From Odontesthes bonariensis (taxonomy: Eukaryota > Chordata > Actinopteri > Atheriniformes > Atherinopsidae), in contig NC_134526.1 of the NCBI RefSeq assembly GCF_027942865.1, positions 2,720,470 to 2,784,469 on the forward strand: DNA of 64,000 nt. The letters run 5' to 3'. The notes under the pieces were generated by a model, which saw nothing but the letters and a program-made list of their open reading frames with translations, ran no database searches and was not told where the DNA came from. The position numbers and the translations under genes are program-made. Below are positions 14,801 through 28,134 of this stretch, in pieces; the first letter of the stretch is position 1; each line of letters opens with the position of its first letter.

Positions 14801-17800
14801 GGCAGATAACTCAAGGGCTGATAACTTAAGGACTGATAACTTAAGGACAGATAACTTAAGGGCTGATAACTTAAGGACAGATAACTTAAGGGCTGATAAC
14901 TTAAGGGCAGATAACTTAAGGACAGATAACTTAAGGGCAGATAACTTAAGGACTGATAACTTAAGGACTGATAACTTAAGGACAGATAACTTAAGGACAG
15001 ATAACTTAAGGGCTGATAACTTAAGGGCAGATAACTTAAGGACAGATAACTTAAGGGCAGATAACTTAAGGACTGATAACTTAAGGACTGATAACTTAAG
15101 GACAGATAACTTAAGGACTGATAACTTAAGGGCAGATAACTTAAGGGCAGATAACTTAAGGACAGATAACTTAAGGACAGATAACTTAAGGACAGATAAC
15201 TTAAGGGCAGATAACTTAAGGGCAGATAACTTAAGGGCAGATAACTTAAGGACAGATAACTTAAGGACAGATAACTTAAGGGCTGATAACTTAAGGGCAG
15301 ATAACTTAAGGACAGATAACTTAAGGACAGATAACTTAAGGGCAGATAACTTAAGGACAGATAACTTAAGGACAGATAACTTAAGGACAGATAACTTAAG
15401 GACAGATAACTTAAGGACAGATAACTTAAGGACAGATAACTTAAGGGCAGATAACTTAAGGACAGATAACTTAAGGACAGATAACTTAAGGACAGATAAC
15501 TTAAGGACAGATAACTTAAGGACAGATAACTTAAGGACAGATAACTTAAGGGCAGATAACTTAAGGGCAGAAAACTTAAGGACAGATAACTTAAGGACAG
15601 ATAACTTAAGGGCTGATAACTTAAGGGCTGATAACTTAAGGGCTGATAACTTAAGGACAGATAACTTAAGGACAGATAACTTAAGGACAGATAACTTAAG
15701 GACAGATAACTTAAGGACAGATAACTTAAGGACAGATAACTTAAGGACAGATAACTTAAGGACAGATAACTTAAGGACAGATAACTTAAGGGCAGATAAC
15801 TTAAGGACAGATAACTTAAGGACAGATAACTTAAGGACAGATAACTTAAGGACAGATAACTTAAGGACAGATAACTTAAGGACAGATAACTTAAGGACAG
15901 ATAACTTAAGGACTGATAACTTAAGGACAGATAACTTAAGGACAGATAACTTAAGGACAGATAACTTAAGGACAGATAACTTAAGGGCAGATAACTTAAG
16001 GACAGATAACTTAAGGGCTGATAACTTAAGGGCAGATAACTTAAGGACAGATAACTTAAGGACAGATAACTTAAGGACAGATAACTTAAGGGCAGAAAAC
16101 TTAAGGACAGATAACTTAAGGACAGATAACTTAAGGGCTGATAACTTAAGGGCTGATAACTTAAGGGCAGATAACTTAAGGACAGATAACTTAAGGACAG
16201 ATAACTTAAGGACAGATAACTTAAGGACAGATAACTTAAGGCAGAAACTTAAGGACAGATAACTTAAGGACAGATAACTTAAGGACAGATAACTTAAGGA
16301 CAGATAACTTAAGGGCAGAAAACTTAAGGACAGATAACTTAAGGACAGATAACTTAAGGGCAGATAACTTAAGGACAGATAACTTAAGGGCAGATAACTT
16401 AAGGACAGATAACTTAAGGACAGATAACTTAAGGACAGATAACTTAAGGACTGATAACTTAAGGACAGAAAACTTAAGGGCAGATAACTTAAGGACAGAT
16501 AACTTAAGGACAGATAACTTAAGGGCAGATAACTTAAGGACAGATAACTTAAGGGCAGAAAACTTAAGGACAGATAACTTAAGGACAGATAACTTAAGGG
16601 CTGATAACTTAAGGGCTGATAACTTAAGGGCAGATAACTTAAGGACAGATAACTTAAGGACAGATAACTTAAGGACAGATAACTTAAGGACAGATAACTT
16701 AAGGACAGATAACTTAAGGGCAGATAACTTAAGGACAGATAACTTAAGGGCTGATAACTTAAGGACAGATAACTTAAGGGCAGATAACTTAAGGACAGAT
16801 AACTTAAGGACAGATAACTTAAGGGCTGATAACTTAAGGACAGATAACTTAAGGACAGATAACTTAAGGGCAGATAACTTAAGGGCAGATAACTTAAGGG
16901 CAGATAACTTAAGGACTGATAACTTAAGGACAGATAACTTAAGGACAGATAACTTAAGGACAGATAACTTAAGGGCAGATAACTTAAGGACAGATAACTT
17001 AAGGACAGATAACTTAAGGGCAGATAACTTAAGGACTGATAACTTAAGGGCAGATAACTTAAGGGCTGATAACTTAAGGACAGATAACTTAAGGGCTGAT
17101 AACTTAAGGGCAGATAACTTAAGGACAGATAACTTAAGGACAGATAACTTAAGGACAGATAACTTAAGGACAGATAACTTAAGGACAGATAACTTAAGGG
17201 CTGATAACTTAAGGGCAGATAACTTAAGGACAGATAACTTAAGGACAGATAACTTAAGGGCAGATAACTTAAGGGCAGATAACTTAAGGGCTGATAACTT
17301 AAGGGCAGATAACTTAAGGACAGATAACTTAAGGGCTGATAACTTAAGGACAGATAACTTAAGGGCTGATAACTTAAGGGCTGATAACTTAAGGGCAGAT
17401 AACTTAAGGGCTGATAACTTAAGGGCAGATAACTTAAGGACAGATAACTTAAGGGCTGATAACTTAAGGGCTGATAACTTAAGGGCTGATAACTTAAGGG
17501 CAGATAACTTAAGGGCTGATAACTTAAGGGCTGATAACTTAAGGGCAGATAACTTAAGGGCAGATAACTTAAGGACAGATAACTTAAGGGCTGATAACTT
17601 AAGGGCAGATAACTTAAGGGCTGATAACTTAAGGGCAGATAACTTAAGGGCAGATAACTTAAGGACAGATAACTTAAGGGCTGATAACTTAAGGGCTGAT
17701 AACTTAAGGGCTGATAACTTAAGGGCTGATAACTTAAGGGCAGATAACTTAAGGGCTGATAACTTAAGGGCTGATAACTTAAGGGCAGATAACTTAAGGG

Positions 17801-20800
17801 CTGATAACTTAAGGGCTGATAACTTAAGGACAGATAACTTAAGGACAGATAACTTAAGGGCTGATAACTTAAGGGCTGATAACTTAAGGGCTGATAACTT
17901 AAGGACAGATAACTTAAGGGCTGATAACTTAAGGACAGATAACTTAAGGACAGATAACTTAAGGGCTGATAACTTAAGGACTGATAACTTAAGGGCTGAT
18001 AACTTAAGGACAGATAACTTAAGGGCTGATAACTTAAGGACAGATAACTTAAGGGCAGATAACTTAAGGGCAGATAACTTAAGGGCAGATAACTTAAGGG
18101 CAGATAACTTAAGGGCTGATAACTTAAGGACAGATAACTTAAGGACAGATAACTTAAGGACAGATAACTTAAGGACAGATAACTTAAGGACAGATAACTT
18201 AAGGACAGATAACTTAAGGGCTGATAACTTAAGGACAGATAACTTAAGGACAGATAACTTAAGGACAGATAACTTAAGGGCTGATAACTTAAGGACAGAT
18301 AACTTAAGGACAGATAACTTAAGGGCAGATAACTTAAGGACAGATAACTTAAGGACAGATAACTTAAGGACAGATAACTTAAGGACAGATAACTTAAGGG
18401 CTGATAACTTAAGGACAGATAACTTAAGGACAGATAACTTAAGGACAGATAACTTAAGGGCAGATAACTTAAGGACAGATAACTTAAGGACAGATAACTT
18501 AAGGGCAGATAACTTAAGGACAGATAACTTAAGGACAGATAACTTAAGGGCTGATAACTTAAGGACAGATAACTTAAGGACAGATAACTTAAGGGCTGAT
18601 AACTTAAGGACAGATAACTTAAGGACAGATAACTTAAGGGCTGATAACTTAAGGGCTGATAACTTAAGGGCTGATAACTTAAGGGCTGATAACTTAAGGA
18701 CAGATAACTTAAGGGCTGATAACTTAAGGACAGATAACTTAAGGACAGATAACTTAAGGGCAGATAACTTAAGGGCTGATAACTTAAGGGCTGATAACTT
18801 AAGGGCTGATAACTTAAGGGCTGATAACTTAAGGGCTGATAACTTAAGGACAGATAACTTAAGGGCAGATAACTTAAGGGCTGATAACTTAAGGGCAGAT
18901 AACTTAAGGACAGATAACTTAAGGACAGATAACTTAAGGGCTGATAACTTAAGGACAGATAACTTAAGGGCTGATAACTTAAGGGCAGATAACTTAAGGA
19001 CAGATAACTTAAGGACAGATAACTTAAGGGCTGATAACTTAAGGACAGATAACTTAAGGACAGATAACTTAAGGACAGATAACTTAAGGGCTGATAACTT
19101 AAGGGCTGATAACTTAAGGGCTGATAACTTAAGGGCTGATAACTTAAGGGCTGATAACTTAAGGACAGATAACTTAAGGGCAGATAACTTAAGGGCTGAT
19201 AACTTAAGGGCAGATAACTTAAGGACAGATAACTTAAGGACAGATAACTTAAGGGCTGATAACTTAAGGACAGATAACTTAAGGGCTGATAACTTAAGGG
19301 CAGATAACTTAAGGACAGATAACTTAAGGACAGATAACTTAAGGGCTGATAACTTAAGGGCAGATAACTTAAGGACAGATAACTTAAGGACAGATAACTT
19401 AAGGGCTGATAACTTAAGGACAGATAACTTAAGGACAGATAACTTAAGGGCAGATAACTTAAGGGCTGATAACTTAAGGGCTGATAACTTAAGGGCTGAT
19501 AACTTAAGGGCTGATAACTTAAGGGCTGATAACTTAAGGGCTGATAACTTAAGGGCTGATAACTTAAGGGCTGATAACTTAAGGACAGATAACTTAAGGG
19601 CAGATAACTTAAGGGCAGATAACTTAAGGACAGATAACTTAAGGGCTGATAACTTAAGGGCTGATAACTTAAGGGCTGATAACTTAAGGGCTGATAACTT
19701 AAGGGCAGATAACTTAAGGACAGATAACTTAAGGACAGATAACTTAAGGACAGATAACTTAAGGGCAGATAACTTAAGGACAGATAACTTAAGGACTGAT
19801 AACTTAAGGACAGATAACTTAAGGACAGATAACTTAAGGACAGATAACTTAAGGACAGATAACTTAAGGACAGATAACTTAAGGGCTGATAACTTAAGGG
19901 CAGATAACTTAAGGGCAGATAACTTAAGGGCAGATAACTTAAGGGCTGATAACTTAAGGGCAGATAACTTAAGGGCTGATAACTTAAGGACAGATAACTT
20001 AAGGGCAGATAACTTAAGGACAGATAACTTAAGGACAGATAACTTAAGGGCAGATAACTTAAGGGCAGATAACTTAAGGACAGATAACTTAAGGACAGAT
20101 AACTTAAGGACAGATAACTTAAGGGCAGATAACTTAAGGGCAGATAACTTAAGGGCTGATAACTTAAGGGCAGATAACTTAAGGGCTGATAACTTAAGGG
20201 CAGATAACTTAAGGGCTGATAACTTAAGGACAGATAACTTAAGGGCTGATAACTTAAGGACAGATAACTTAAGGGCTGATAACTTAAGGACAGATAACTT
20301 AAGGACAGATAACTTAAGGACAGATAACTTAAGGACTGATAACTTAAGGACAGATAACTTAAGGGCAGATAACTTAAGGGCTGATAACTTAAGGGCTGAT
20401 AACTTAAGGGCAGATAACTTAAGGGCTGATAACTTAAGGACAGATAACTTAAGGACAGATAACTTAAGGACAGATAACTTAAGGACAGATAACTTAAGGG
20501 CTGATAACTTAAGGACAGATAACTTAAGGGCAGATAACTTAAGGGCAGATAACTTAAGGGCAGATAACTTAAGGGCTGATAACTTAAGGACAGATAACTT
20601 AAGGGCTGATAACTTAAGGACAGATAACTTAAGGGCAGATAACTTAAGGGCTGATAACTTAAGGACTGATAACTTAAGGGCAGATAACTTAAGGGCTGAT
20701 AACTTAAGGACTGATAACTTAAGGGCAGATAACTTAAGGACAGATAACTTAAGGACAGATAACTTAAGGGCTGATAACTTAAGGACAGATAACTTAAGGA

Positions 20801-21814
20801 CAGATAACTTAAGGACAGATAACTTAAGGACTGATAACTTAAGGGCTGATAACTTAAGGACAGATAACTTAAGGACAGATAACTTAAGGGCTGATAACTT
20901 AAGGGCTGATAACTTAAGGGCAGATAACTTAAGGACAGATAACTTAAGGGCTGATAACTTAAGGACAGATAACTTAAGGACAGATAACTTAAGGACAGAT
21001 AACTTAAGGGCTGATAACTTAAGGGCTGATAACTTAAGGGCTGATAACTTAAGGGCTGATAACTTAAGGACTGATAACTTAAGGACAGATAACTTAAGGG
21101 CTGATAACTTAAGGGCAGATAACTTAAGGGCTGATAACTTAAGGGCTGATAACTTAAGGGCAGATAACTTAAGGGCTGATAACTTAAGGACAGATAACTT
21201 AAGGACAGATAACTTAAGGACAGATAACTTAAGGACTGATAACTTAAGGGCTGATAACTTAAGGACAGATAACTTAAGGACAGATAACTTAAGGACAGAT
21301 AACTTAAGGGCTGATAACTTAAGGGCAGATAACTTAAGGGCTGATAACTTAAGGGCTGATAACTTAAGGGCTGATAACTTAAGGGCTGATAACTTAAGGA
21401 CAGATAACTTAAGGACAGATAACTTAAGGACAGATAACTTAAGGACTGATAACTTAAGGGCTGATAACTTAAGGGCTGATAACTTAAGGGCTGATAACTT
21501 AAGGGCAGATAACTTAAGGGCTGATAACTTAAGGGCAGATAACTTAAGGGCAGATAACTTAAGGGCAGATAACTTAAGGGCTGATAACTTAAGGGCAGAT
21601 AACTTAAGGGCTGATAACTTAAGGGCTGATAACTTAAGGGCAGATAACTTAAGGGCTGATAACTTAAGGACAGATAACTTAAGGACAGATAACTTAAGGA
21701 CTGATAACTTAAGGACAGATAACTTAAGGACAGATAACTTAAGGACTGATTACTTAAGGACAGATAACTTAAGGGCTGATAACTTAAGGGCAGATAACTT
21801 AAGGACTGATAACA

Positions 21815-22314
21815 NNNNNNNNNNNNNNNNNNNNNNNNNNNNNNNNNNNNNNNNNNNNNNNNNNNNNNNNNNNNNNNNNNNNNNNNNNNNNNNNNNNNNN
21901 NNNNNNNNNNNNNNNNNNNNNNNNNNNNNNNNNNNNNNNNNNNNNNNNNNNNNNNNNNNNNNNNNNNNNNNNNNNNNNNNNNNNNNNNNNNNNNNNNNNN
22001 NNNNNNNNNNNNNNNNNNNNNNNNNNNNNNNNNNNNNNNNNNNNNNNNNNNNNNNNNNNNNNNNNNNNNNNNNNNNNNNNNNNNNNNNNNNNNNNNNNNN
22101 NNNNNNNNNNNNNNNNNNNNNNNNNNNNNNNNNNNNNNNNNNNNNNNNNNNNNNNNNNNNNNNNNNNNNNNNNNNNNNNNNNNNNNNNNNNNNNNNNNNN
22201 NNNNNNNNNNNNNNNNNNNNNNNNNNNNNNNNNNNNNNNNNNNNNNNNNNNNNNNNNNNNNNNNNNNNNNNNNNNNNNNNNNNNNNNNNNNNNNNNNNNN
22301 NNNNNNNNNNNNNN
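21815..22314. other. Assembly gap, exactly 500 N
   Basis: A run of exactly 500 undetermined bases lies inside the satellite. A round number usually marks a gap of unknown size, so the true array may be much longer. The bases just right of it (about 22370-23700) carry roughly a dozen single-base indels, unlike the rest of the array, so that stretch is probably poorly polished. Confidence 0.97.
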
Positions 22315-25300
22315 TCTGATAACTTAAGGACAGATAACTTAAGGACAGATAACTTAAGGGCTGATAACTTAAGGACAGGATAACTTAAGGGCAGATAACT
22401 TAAGGGCTGATAACTTAAGGGCTGATAACTTAAGGACAGATAACTTAAGGGCAGATAACTTAAGGACAGATAACTTAAGGGCAGATAACTTAAGGGCTGA
22501 TAACTTAAGGGCTGATAACTTAAGGACAGATAACTTAAGGGCAGATAACTTAAGGGCTGATAACTTAAGGGCTGATAACTTAAGGGCTGATAACTTAAGG
22601 ACAGATAACTTAAGGACTGATAACTTAAGGGCTGATAACTTAAGGACAGATAACTTAAGGGCAGATAACTTAAGGGCTGATAACTTAAGGGCTGATAACT
22701 TAAGGACAGATAACTTAAGGGCAGATAACTTAAGGACAGATAACTTAAGGGCAGATAACTTAAGGACAGATAACTTAAGGGCAGATAACTTAAGGACAGA
22801 TAACTTAAGGACAGATAACTTAAGGGACAGATAACTTAAGGCAGATACTTAAGGACAGATAACTTAAGGACAGATAACTTAAGGACAGATAACTTAAGGA
22901 CAGATAACTTAAGGACAGATAACTTAAGGACAGATAAACTTAAGGACAGATAACTTAAGGACAGATAACTTAAGGACAGATAACTTAAGGACAGATAACT
23001 TAAGGACTGATAACTTAAGGACAGATAACTTAAGGACAGATAACTTAAGGGCTGATAACTTAAGGGCAGATAACTTAAGGACAGATAAACTTAAGGACTG
23101 ATAACTTAAGGACAGATAACTTAAGGACTGATAACTTAAGGACAGATAACTTAAGGGCAGATAACTTAAGGACAGATAACTTAAGGGACAGATAACTTAA
23201 GGGCTGATAACTTAAGGACAGATAACTTAAGGGCAGATAACTTAAGGACGAGATAACTTAAGGGCAGATAACTTTAAGGACAGATAACTTAAGGACAGAT
23301 AACTTAAGGGCTGATAACTTAAGGACAGATAACTTAAGGACAGATAACTTAAGGCGCTGATAACTTAAGGACAGATAACTTTAGGACAGATAACTTAAGG
23401 GCTGATAACTTAAGGGCTGATAACTTAAGGGCAGATAACTTAAGGACAGATAACTTAAGGGCAGATAACTTAAGGGACAGATAACTTAAGGGCAGATAAC
23501 TTAAGGACAGATAACTTAAGGACAGATAACTTAAGGACAGATAACTTAAGGGCAGATAACTTAAGGGCAGATAACTTAAGGGCAGATAACTTAAGGACAG
23601 ATAACTTAAGGACAGATAACTTAAGGACAGATAACTTAAGGACAGATAACTTAAGGACAGATAACTTAAGGACAGATAACTTAAGGGACAGATAACTTAA
23701 GGGCAGATAACTTAAGGGCAGATAACTTAAGGGCAGATAACTTAAGGACAGATAACTTAAGGACAGATAACTTAAGGACAGATAACTTAAGGACAGATAA
23801 CTTAAGGACAGATAACTTAAGGACAGATAACTTAAGGACAGATAACTTAAGGGCTGATAACTTAAGGGCAGATAACTTAAGGACAGATAACTTAAGGGCT
23901 GATAACTTAAGGGCAGATAACTTAAGGACAGATAACTTAAGGACAGATAACTTAAGGACAGATAACTTAAGGGCAGATAACTTAAGGACAGATAACTTAA
24001 GGGCTGATAACTTAAGGGCAGATAACTTAAGGACAGATAACTTAAGGGCTGATAACTTAAGGGCAGATAACTTAAGGACAGATAACTTAAGGACAGATAA
24101 CTTAAGGGCAGATAACTTAAGGACAGATAACTTAAGGACAGATAACTTAAGGGCTGATAACTTAAGGGCAGATAACTTAAGGACAGATAACTTAAGGACA
24201 GATAACTTAAGGACAGATAACTTAAGGGCTGATAACTTAAGGACAGATAACTTAAGGACAGATAACTTAAGGACAGATAACTTAAGGGCAGATAACTTAA
24301 GGACAGATAACTTAAGGGCAGATAACTTAAGGACTGATAACTTAAGGACAGATAACTTAAGGACAGATAACTTAAGGACAGATAACTTAAGGACAGATAA
24401 CTTAAGGACAGATAACTTAAGGGCTGATAACTTAAGGACAGATAACTTAAGGACAGATAACTTAAGGGCAGATAACTTAAGGACAGATAACTTAAGGGCA
24501 GATAACTTAAGGGCTGATAACTTAAGGGCTGATAACTTAAGGGCAGATAACTTAAGGGCTGATAACTTAAGGGCAGATAACTTAAGGGCTGATAACTTAA
24601 GGGCTGATAACTTAAGGGCAGATAACTTAAGGGCAGATAACTTAAGGGCAGATAACTTAAGGGCTGATAACTTAAGGGCAGATAACTTAAGGGCAGATAA
24701 CTTAAGGGCAGATAACTTAAGGGCTGATAACTTAAGGACAGATAACTTAAGGACAGATAACTTAAGGACTGATAACTTAAGGACAGATAACTTAAGGGCA
24801 GATAACTTAAGGACTGATAACTTAAGGGCAGATAACTTAAGGACTGATAACTTAAGGACAGATAACTTAAGGACAGATAACTTAAGGACAGATAACTTAA
24901 GGACAGATAACTTAAGGACAAATAACTTAAGGACAGATAACTTAAGGGCAGATAACTTAAGGGCTGATAACTTAAGGACAGATAACTTAAGGGCAGATAA
25001 CTTAAGGGCTGATAACTTAAGGGCTGATAACTTAAGGACTGATAACTTAAGGACAGATAACTTAAGGACAGATAACTTAAGGACAGATAACTTAAGGGCA
25101 GATAACTTAAGGGCTGATAACTTAAGGACAGATAACTTAAGGACTGATAACTTAAGGACAGATAACTTAAGGACAGATAACTTAAGGGCTGATAACTTAA
25201 GGGCAGATAACTTAAGGGCAGATAACTTAAGGGCTGATAACTTAAGGGCAGATAACTTAAGGACAGATAACTTAAGGGCAGATAACTTAAGGACTGATAA

Positions 25301-25735
25301 CTTAAGGACAGATAACTTAAGGACTGATAACTTAAGGACAGATAACTTAAGGACTGATAACTTAAGGGCTGATAACTTAAGGACAGATAACTTAAGGACA
25401 GATAACTTAAGGGCTGATAACTTAAGGACAGATAACTTAAGGGCAGATAACTTAAGGGCAGATAACTTAAGGACTGATAACTTAAGGACTGATAACTTAA
25501 GGGCTGATAACTTAAGGACAGATAACTTAAGGACAGATAACTTAAGGGCTGATAACTTAAGGACAGATAACTTAAGGGCAGATAACTTAAGGACTGATAA
25601 CTTAAGGACTGATAACTTAAGGGCTGATAACTTAAGGACAGATAACTTAAGGACAGATAACTTAAGGGCTGATAACTTAAGGACAGATAACTTAAGGGCA
25701 GATAACTTAAGGGCAGATAACTTAAGGGCTGATAA

Positions 25736-26100
25736 AAGATCGCACCAACCCACCTACACCATGACACGCCCAGGGCACCCCAGACCCCCCGGGCACAGGC
25801 AGGACACCCCAGACACTACCACCCATGCCAAAGTGGCGCGGCCACCCGACCCAGAGCCAGCAGCCACCACCCCGGGGTCCCCAAGTGACCCCGCCCAACG
25901 CCGCAAGAGAGCTCCACCCGCAAGCCCCACAAACTGCCAATCAGGGCAGACACACAGTCCCCCCCAGCAATGATCAACCCGGCCCCCACGACCCGAGAGA
26001 CCACTAGATGCCCGAAGCCCGAAGCCCCACAGCCCCCCCAGCACACACTCAACCGCCCAGAGCGGCGGGACAGCAACACACCACCCCCACTATGTGATAA
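25736..26100. other. C-rich, T-poor sequence next to the satellite
   Basis: The satellite ends abruptly in GATAAAAGATCGC. About 350 bases follow that are rich in C and A and almost free of T on this strand, with many CCCC runs. Short overlapping open frames exist on both strands, but none resembles a protein I recognise and they look like products of base composition. From 26100 to 26501 the sequence returns to ordinary non-coding composition with nothing recognisable. Confidence 0.6.
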
Positions 26101-26509
26101 AGCTAATCGGCGGGGACCAGAGAGAATTAAATTCAGCCAGTTGATGTTTTGAGGAGGCAGACGTTGTTTCCATGCTAATATAATCTAAAGGGACATTTCT
26201 AAACTGGTTAATACACAGATTGTTCTTTCCTTTCCAGTTCATGAGAATAGTTTTCTTTGCGATACATAGCATTGTGAGGACCATGTGTGCGGAGTTAATT
26301 TCCATGTTGACGTGGTCTAAGACCCCCATTATGCACAGTGTGAGGCATGCAGGAATACTACACTTAAGTCATGTTGATAGGTCCTCACAGACCTCAGGCC
26401 AGAACATCTGGACAGGAGCACAAAACCACAAACCGTGTGCATAATTATCAGGTGTGTTATCTGTGCAATGTGAGCAGATATTTGAGTGTGCAAGACCCAT
26501 CCTGTACAT

Positions 26510-27042
26510 CAGGGGTCTTCAACGTTTTTCAGGCCAGGGACCCCCAAACTGATGGAGAGTTGGAGCAGGGACCCCCCTACTATTTATATGGCATATAATT
26601 GTGTTTTATATTTAACGGGGCCTAGTGCCGTGTATAAACATAGCTACTCTGTTATTGTACATTCAATACTAAGCTATTCAAATAATACATAGGTTAATAT
26701 ATTCATGTTTTTATTTTAAACATGTGCAAGGTACAGGGTGGCCGTGCCACTGCCATTTATAAACAAACATCTTGCATACAACACTGAGCTATTCAAATAA
26801 TTCACAGATTTTAACTTTAAACATGCATGTAGATGGGACAATGAATCCTCAAACCATCTGTGGATGGCACACGTTTGCACACAATTTGTGAGAAAAAACT
26901 GTTTGAAAATTTTTTATTTTTTATTTTTTAAATTTTTTTTTTTAATGTTAAAAATCGTCTAATCAACCAAAGATTTTGCGACCCCCCTGCAGTACCTCCG
27001 CGGACCCCCAGGGGGTTTCGGACCCCCTGTTGAAGACCTCTG
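26510..27042. mobile_element. hAT-type MITE, 533 bp, with 8-bp TSD
   Basis: The ends are inverted: the left end CAGGGGTCTTCAAC matches the right end read on the other strand, CAGAGGTCTTCAAC. The element is bounded by perfect 8-bp direct repeats CTGTACAT at 26502-26509 and 27043-27050. An 8-bp duplication and CAG-type termini are characteristic of hAT elements. No transposase coding is seen, so it is non-autonomous. The interior is AT-rich with a poly-T tract near 26905-26942. Confidence 0.9.
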
Positions 27043-27121
27043 CTGTACATCATTTGTCCTGTATAATGTGTTCTGTGAAGGATTTTGAATTGTATGCGCC
27101 ACAAATGAGGATTTTGAGTCA

Positions 27122-27123
27122 TT

Positions 27124-27168
<45 letters not shown>
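27122..27168. repeat. (GT)n followed by a long poly-G run
   Basis: A short TG microsatellite runs directly into about 30 consecutive G. The length of such a homopolymer is unreliable in most assemblies. Small open frames across it are artefacts. The rest of 27051-27690 shows only AT-rich non-coding sequence and two adjacent TTAGGG-like hexamers at about 27289-27303. Confidence 0.85.
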
Positions 27169-27698
27169 CTAAAAATAGAAAGTAGGGGGTCTTAAATAAA
27201 TATTTGGGAAAAAAATTATTAAAATTAATTATTTCAAAACGTGGCATGTGGGGCACTTAAGGTTAGGGCTGTGGTCCTGTGACCCTGAGGGTTAGGGTTA
27301 GGGTATCTGCCTCCCATTTTGAGGATGGTAGAGAAATCGTGTTATCTATCTTCTACAGTAATTTATATGTTTTTGATAGCAGTTTTGGGGTGCAGATGCT
27401 TAAAATTCTGCTACCCTAATGGTCGGTGGAAGATACATTTCTTAGTTGTTATAGACTCAAGTTGTTGATATTCTAGAAATGTATTTGCTGCCTGTCCCAT
27501 GTTGTGATAGGACTTGTTGTTCTGATGTTAACATTTATTTGCTTTATTTGAAAAAACTGTTGAATTGTGATTTTATTATTAATTGTTATTCTTATTAATT
27601 ATTGGACAGCTTTAGTAAACTTGTGCACTGCAACATGTTCTTTGATGATGACTTTAACATATTAAACAGTTTGATGTCTAACTCTGAACAGCTGTTGT

Positions 27699-28134
27699 CA
27701 GGGCCGCTGACAGGTTTGGCTGGGCCCGGGACAAAATTCTCTGAATGGGCCCCCCCCTGTAACGTAAGTTACAGGCTACCCCAAAATGTCACGTTTATAA
27801 CCCATTCGTTACATTCAACTTTATCTAAATGGCAATTTCACACGTTGCCATGTCTATACTGGCTTATTTTAAACAAAATAAGGTTAAACCAGAGCCGCGT
27901 TACACTGGCTGTCATTCAGCTGACCGGGAATGATTCTCAAATCAATTCAGCCTGATTGGCGTGCGTGCCTGAAACATTTGGACATATTTGCGGACTAATG
28001 CGCATATTCCTTTTTTTTCTTTTAAATTTAAAAAAAAAATTATTATTATTTTTTTTTCTTTTTTGGCCCCCCCCCCCCCCATTCCTGGGCCCGGGACAAA
28101 ATACCCGTTTGTCCCCCCCCTATCGGCGGGCCTG
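27699..28134. mobile_element. hAT-type MITE, 436 bp, with 8-bp TSD
   Basis: The left end CAGGGCCGCTGACAGG and the reverse complement of the right end, CAGGCCCGCCGATAGG, form imperfect terminal inverted repeats. Perfect 8-bp duplications GCTGTTGT flank it at 27691-27698 and 28135-28142. Near both ends the phrase GGGCCCGGGACAAAAT occurs in the same orientation, and a poly-C run lies near 28067-28080. No coding capacity; a non-autonomous hAT derivative. Confidence 0.88.

Larger units (their letters stand above)
1..25735. repeat. 15-bp satellite array (about 1,680 units)
   Basis: A tandem array of ATAACTTAAGGACAG and variants fills the left 25.7 kb and continues beyond the left edge. The core ATAACTTAAGG is almost invariant and contains the palindrome CTTAAG. 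Almost all variation is in the last five bases: GACAG, GGCAG, GGCTG or, less often, GACTG. From base 1 to about 16240 every 60-base row keeps the same phase, so more than 1,000 consecutive units show no indel. No CENP-B-like box and no TTAGGG telomere motif is seen in the unit. Three of six frames are open because 15 is a multiple of 3, but the unit has no ATG, so it is not a gene. The family is not recognised. A pericentromeric, subtelomeric or interstitial location cannot be decided from sequence. Confidence 0.97.

Noticed and set aside
1-16240. Uninterrupted plus-strand frame through the satellite (Asn-Leu-Arg-Thr/Ala-Asp repeats)
   Set aside because: No start codon and no non-repetitive coding sequence attached; a consequence of the repeat unit.
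1-25735. Regularly spaced repeats resembling a CRISPR array
   Set aside because: There are no unique spacers; units are contiguous 15-mers in a vertebrate genome.
23470-25767. Long minus-strand frames of 690-765 codons with five-residue repeats
   Set aside because: They only translate the 15-bp satellite, which is open in several frames because 15 is a multiple of three. Start codons lie outside the array and the frames end at indels.
27289-27303. TTAGGG-like telomere repeat
   Set aside because: Only two full hexamers, too few to call an interstitial telomere.
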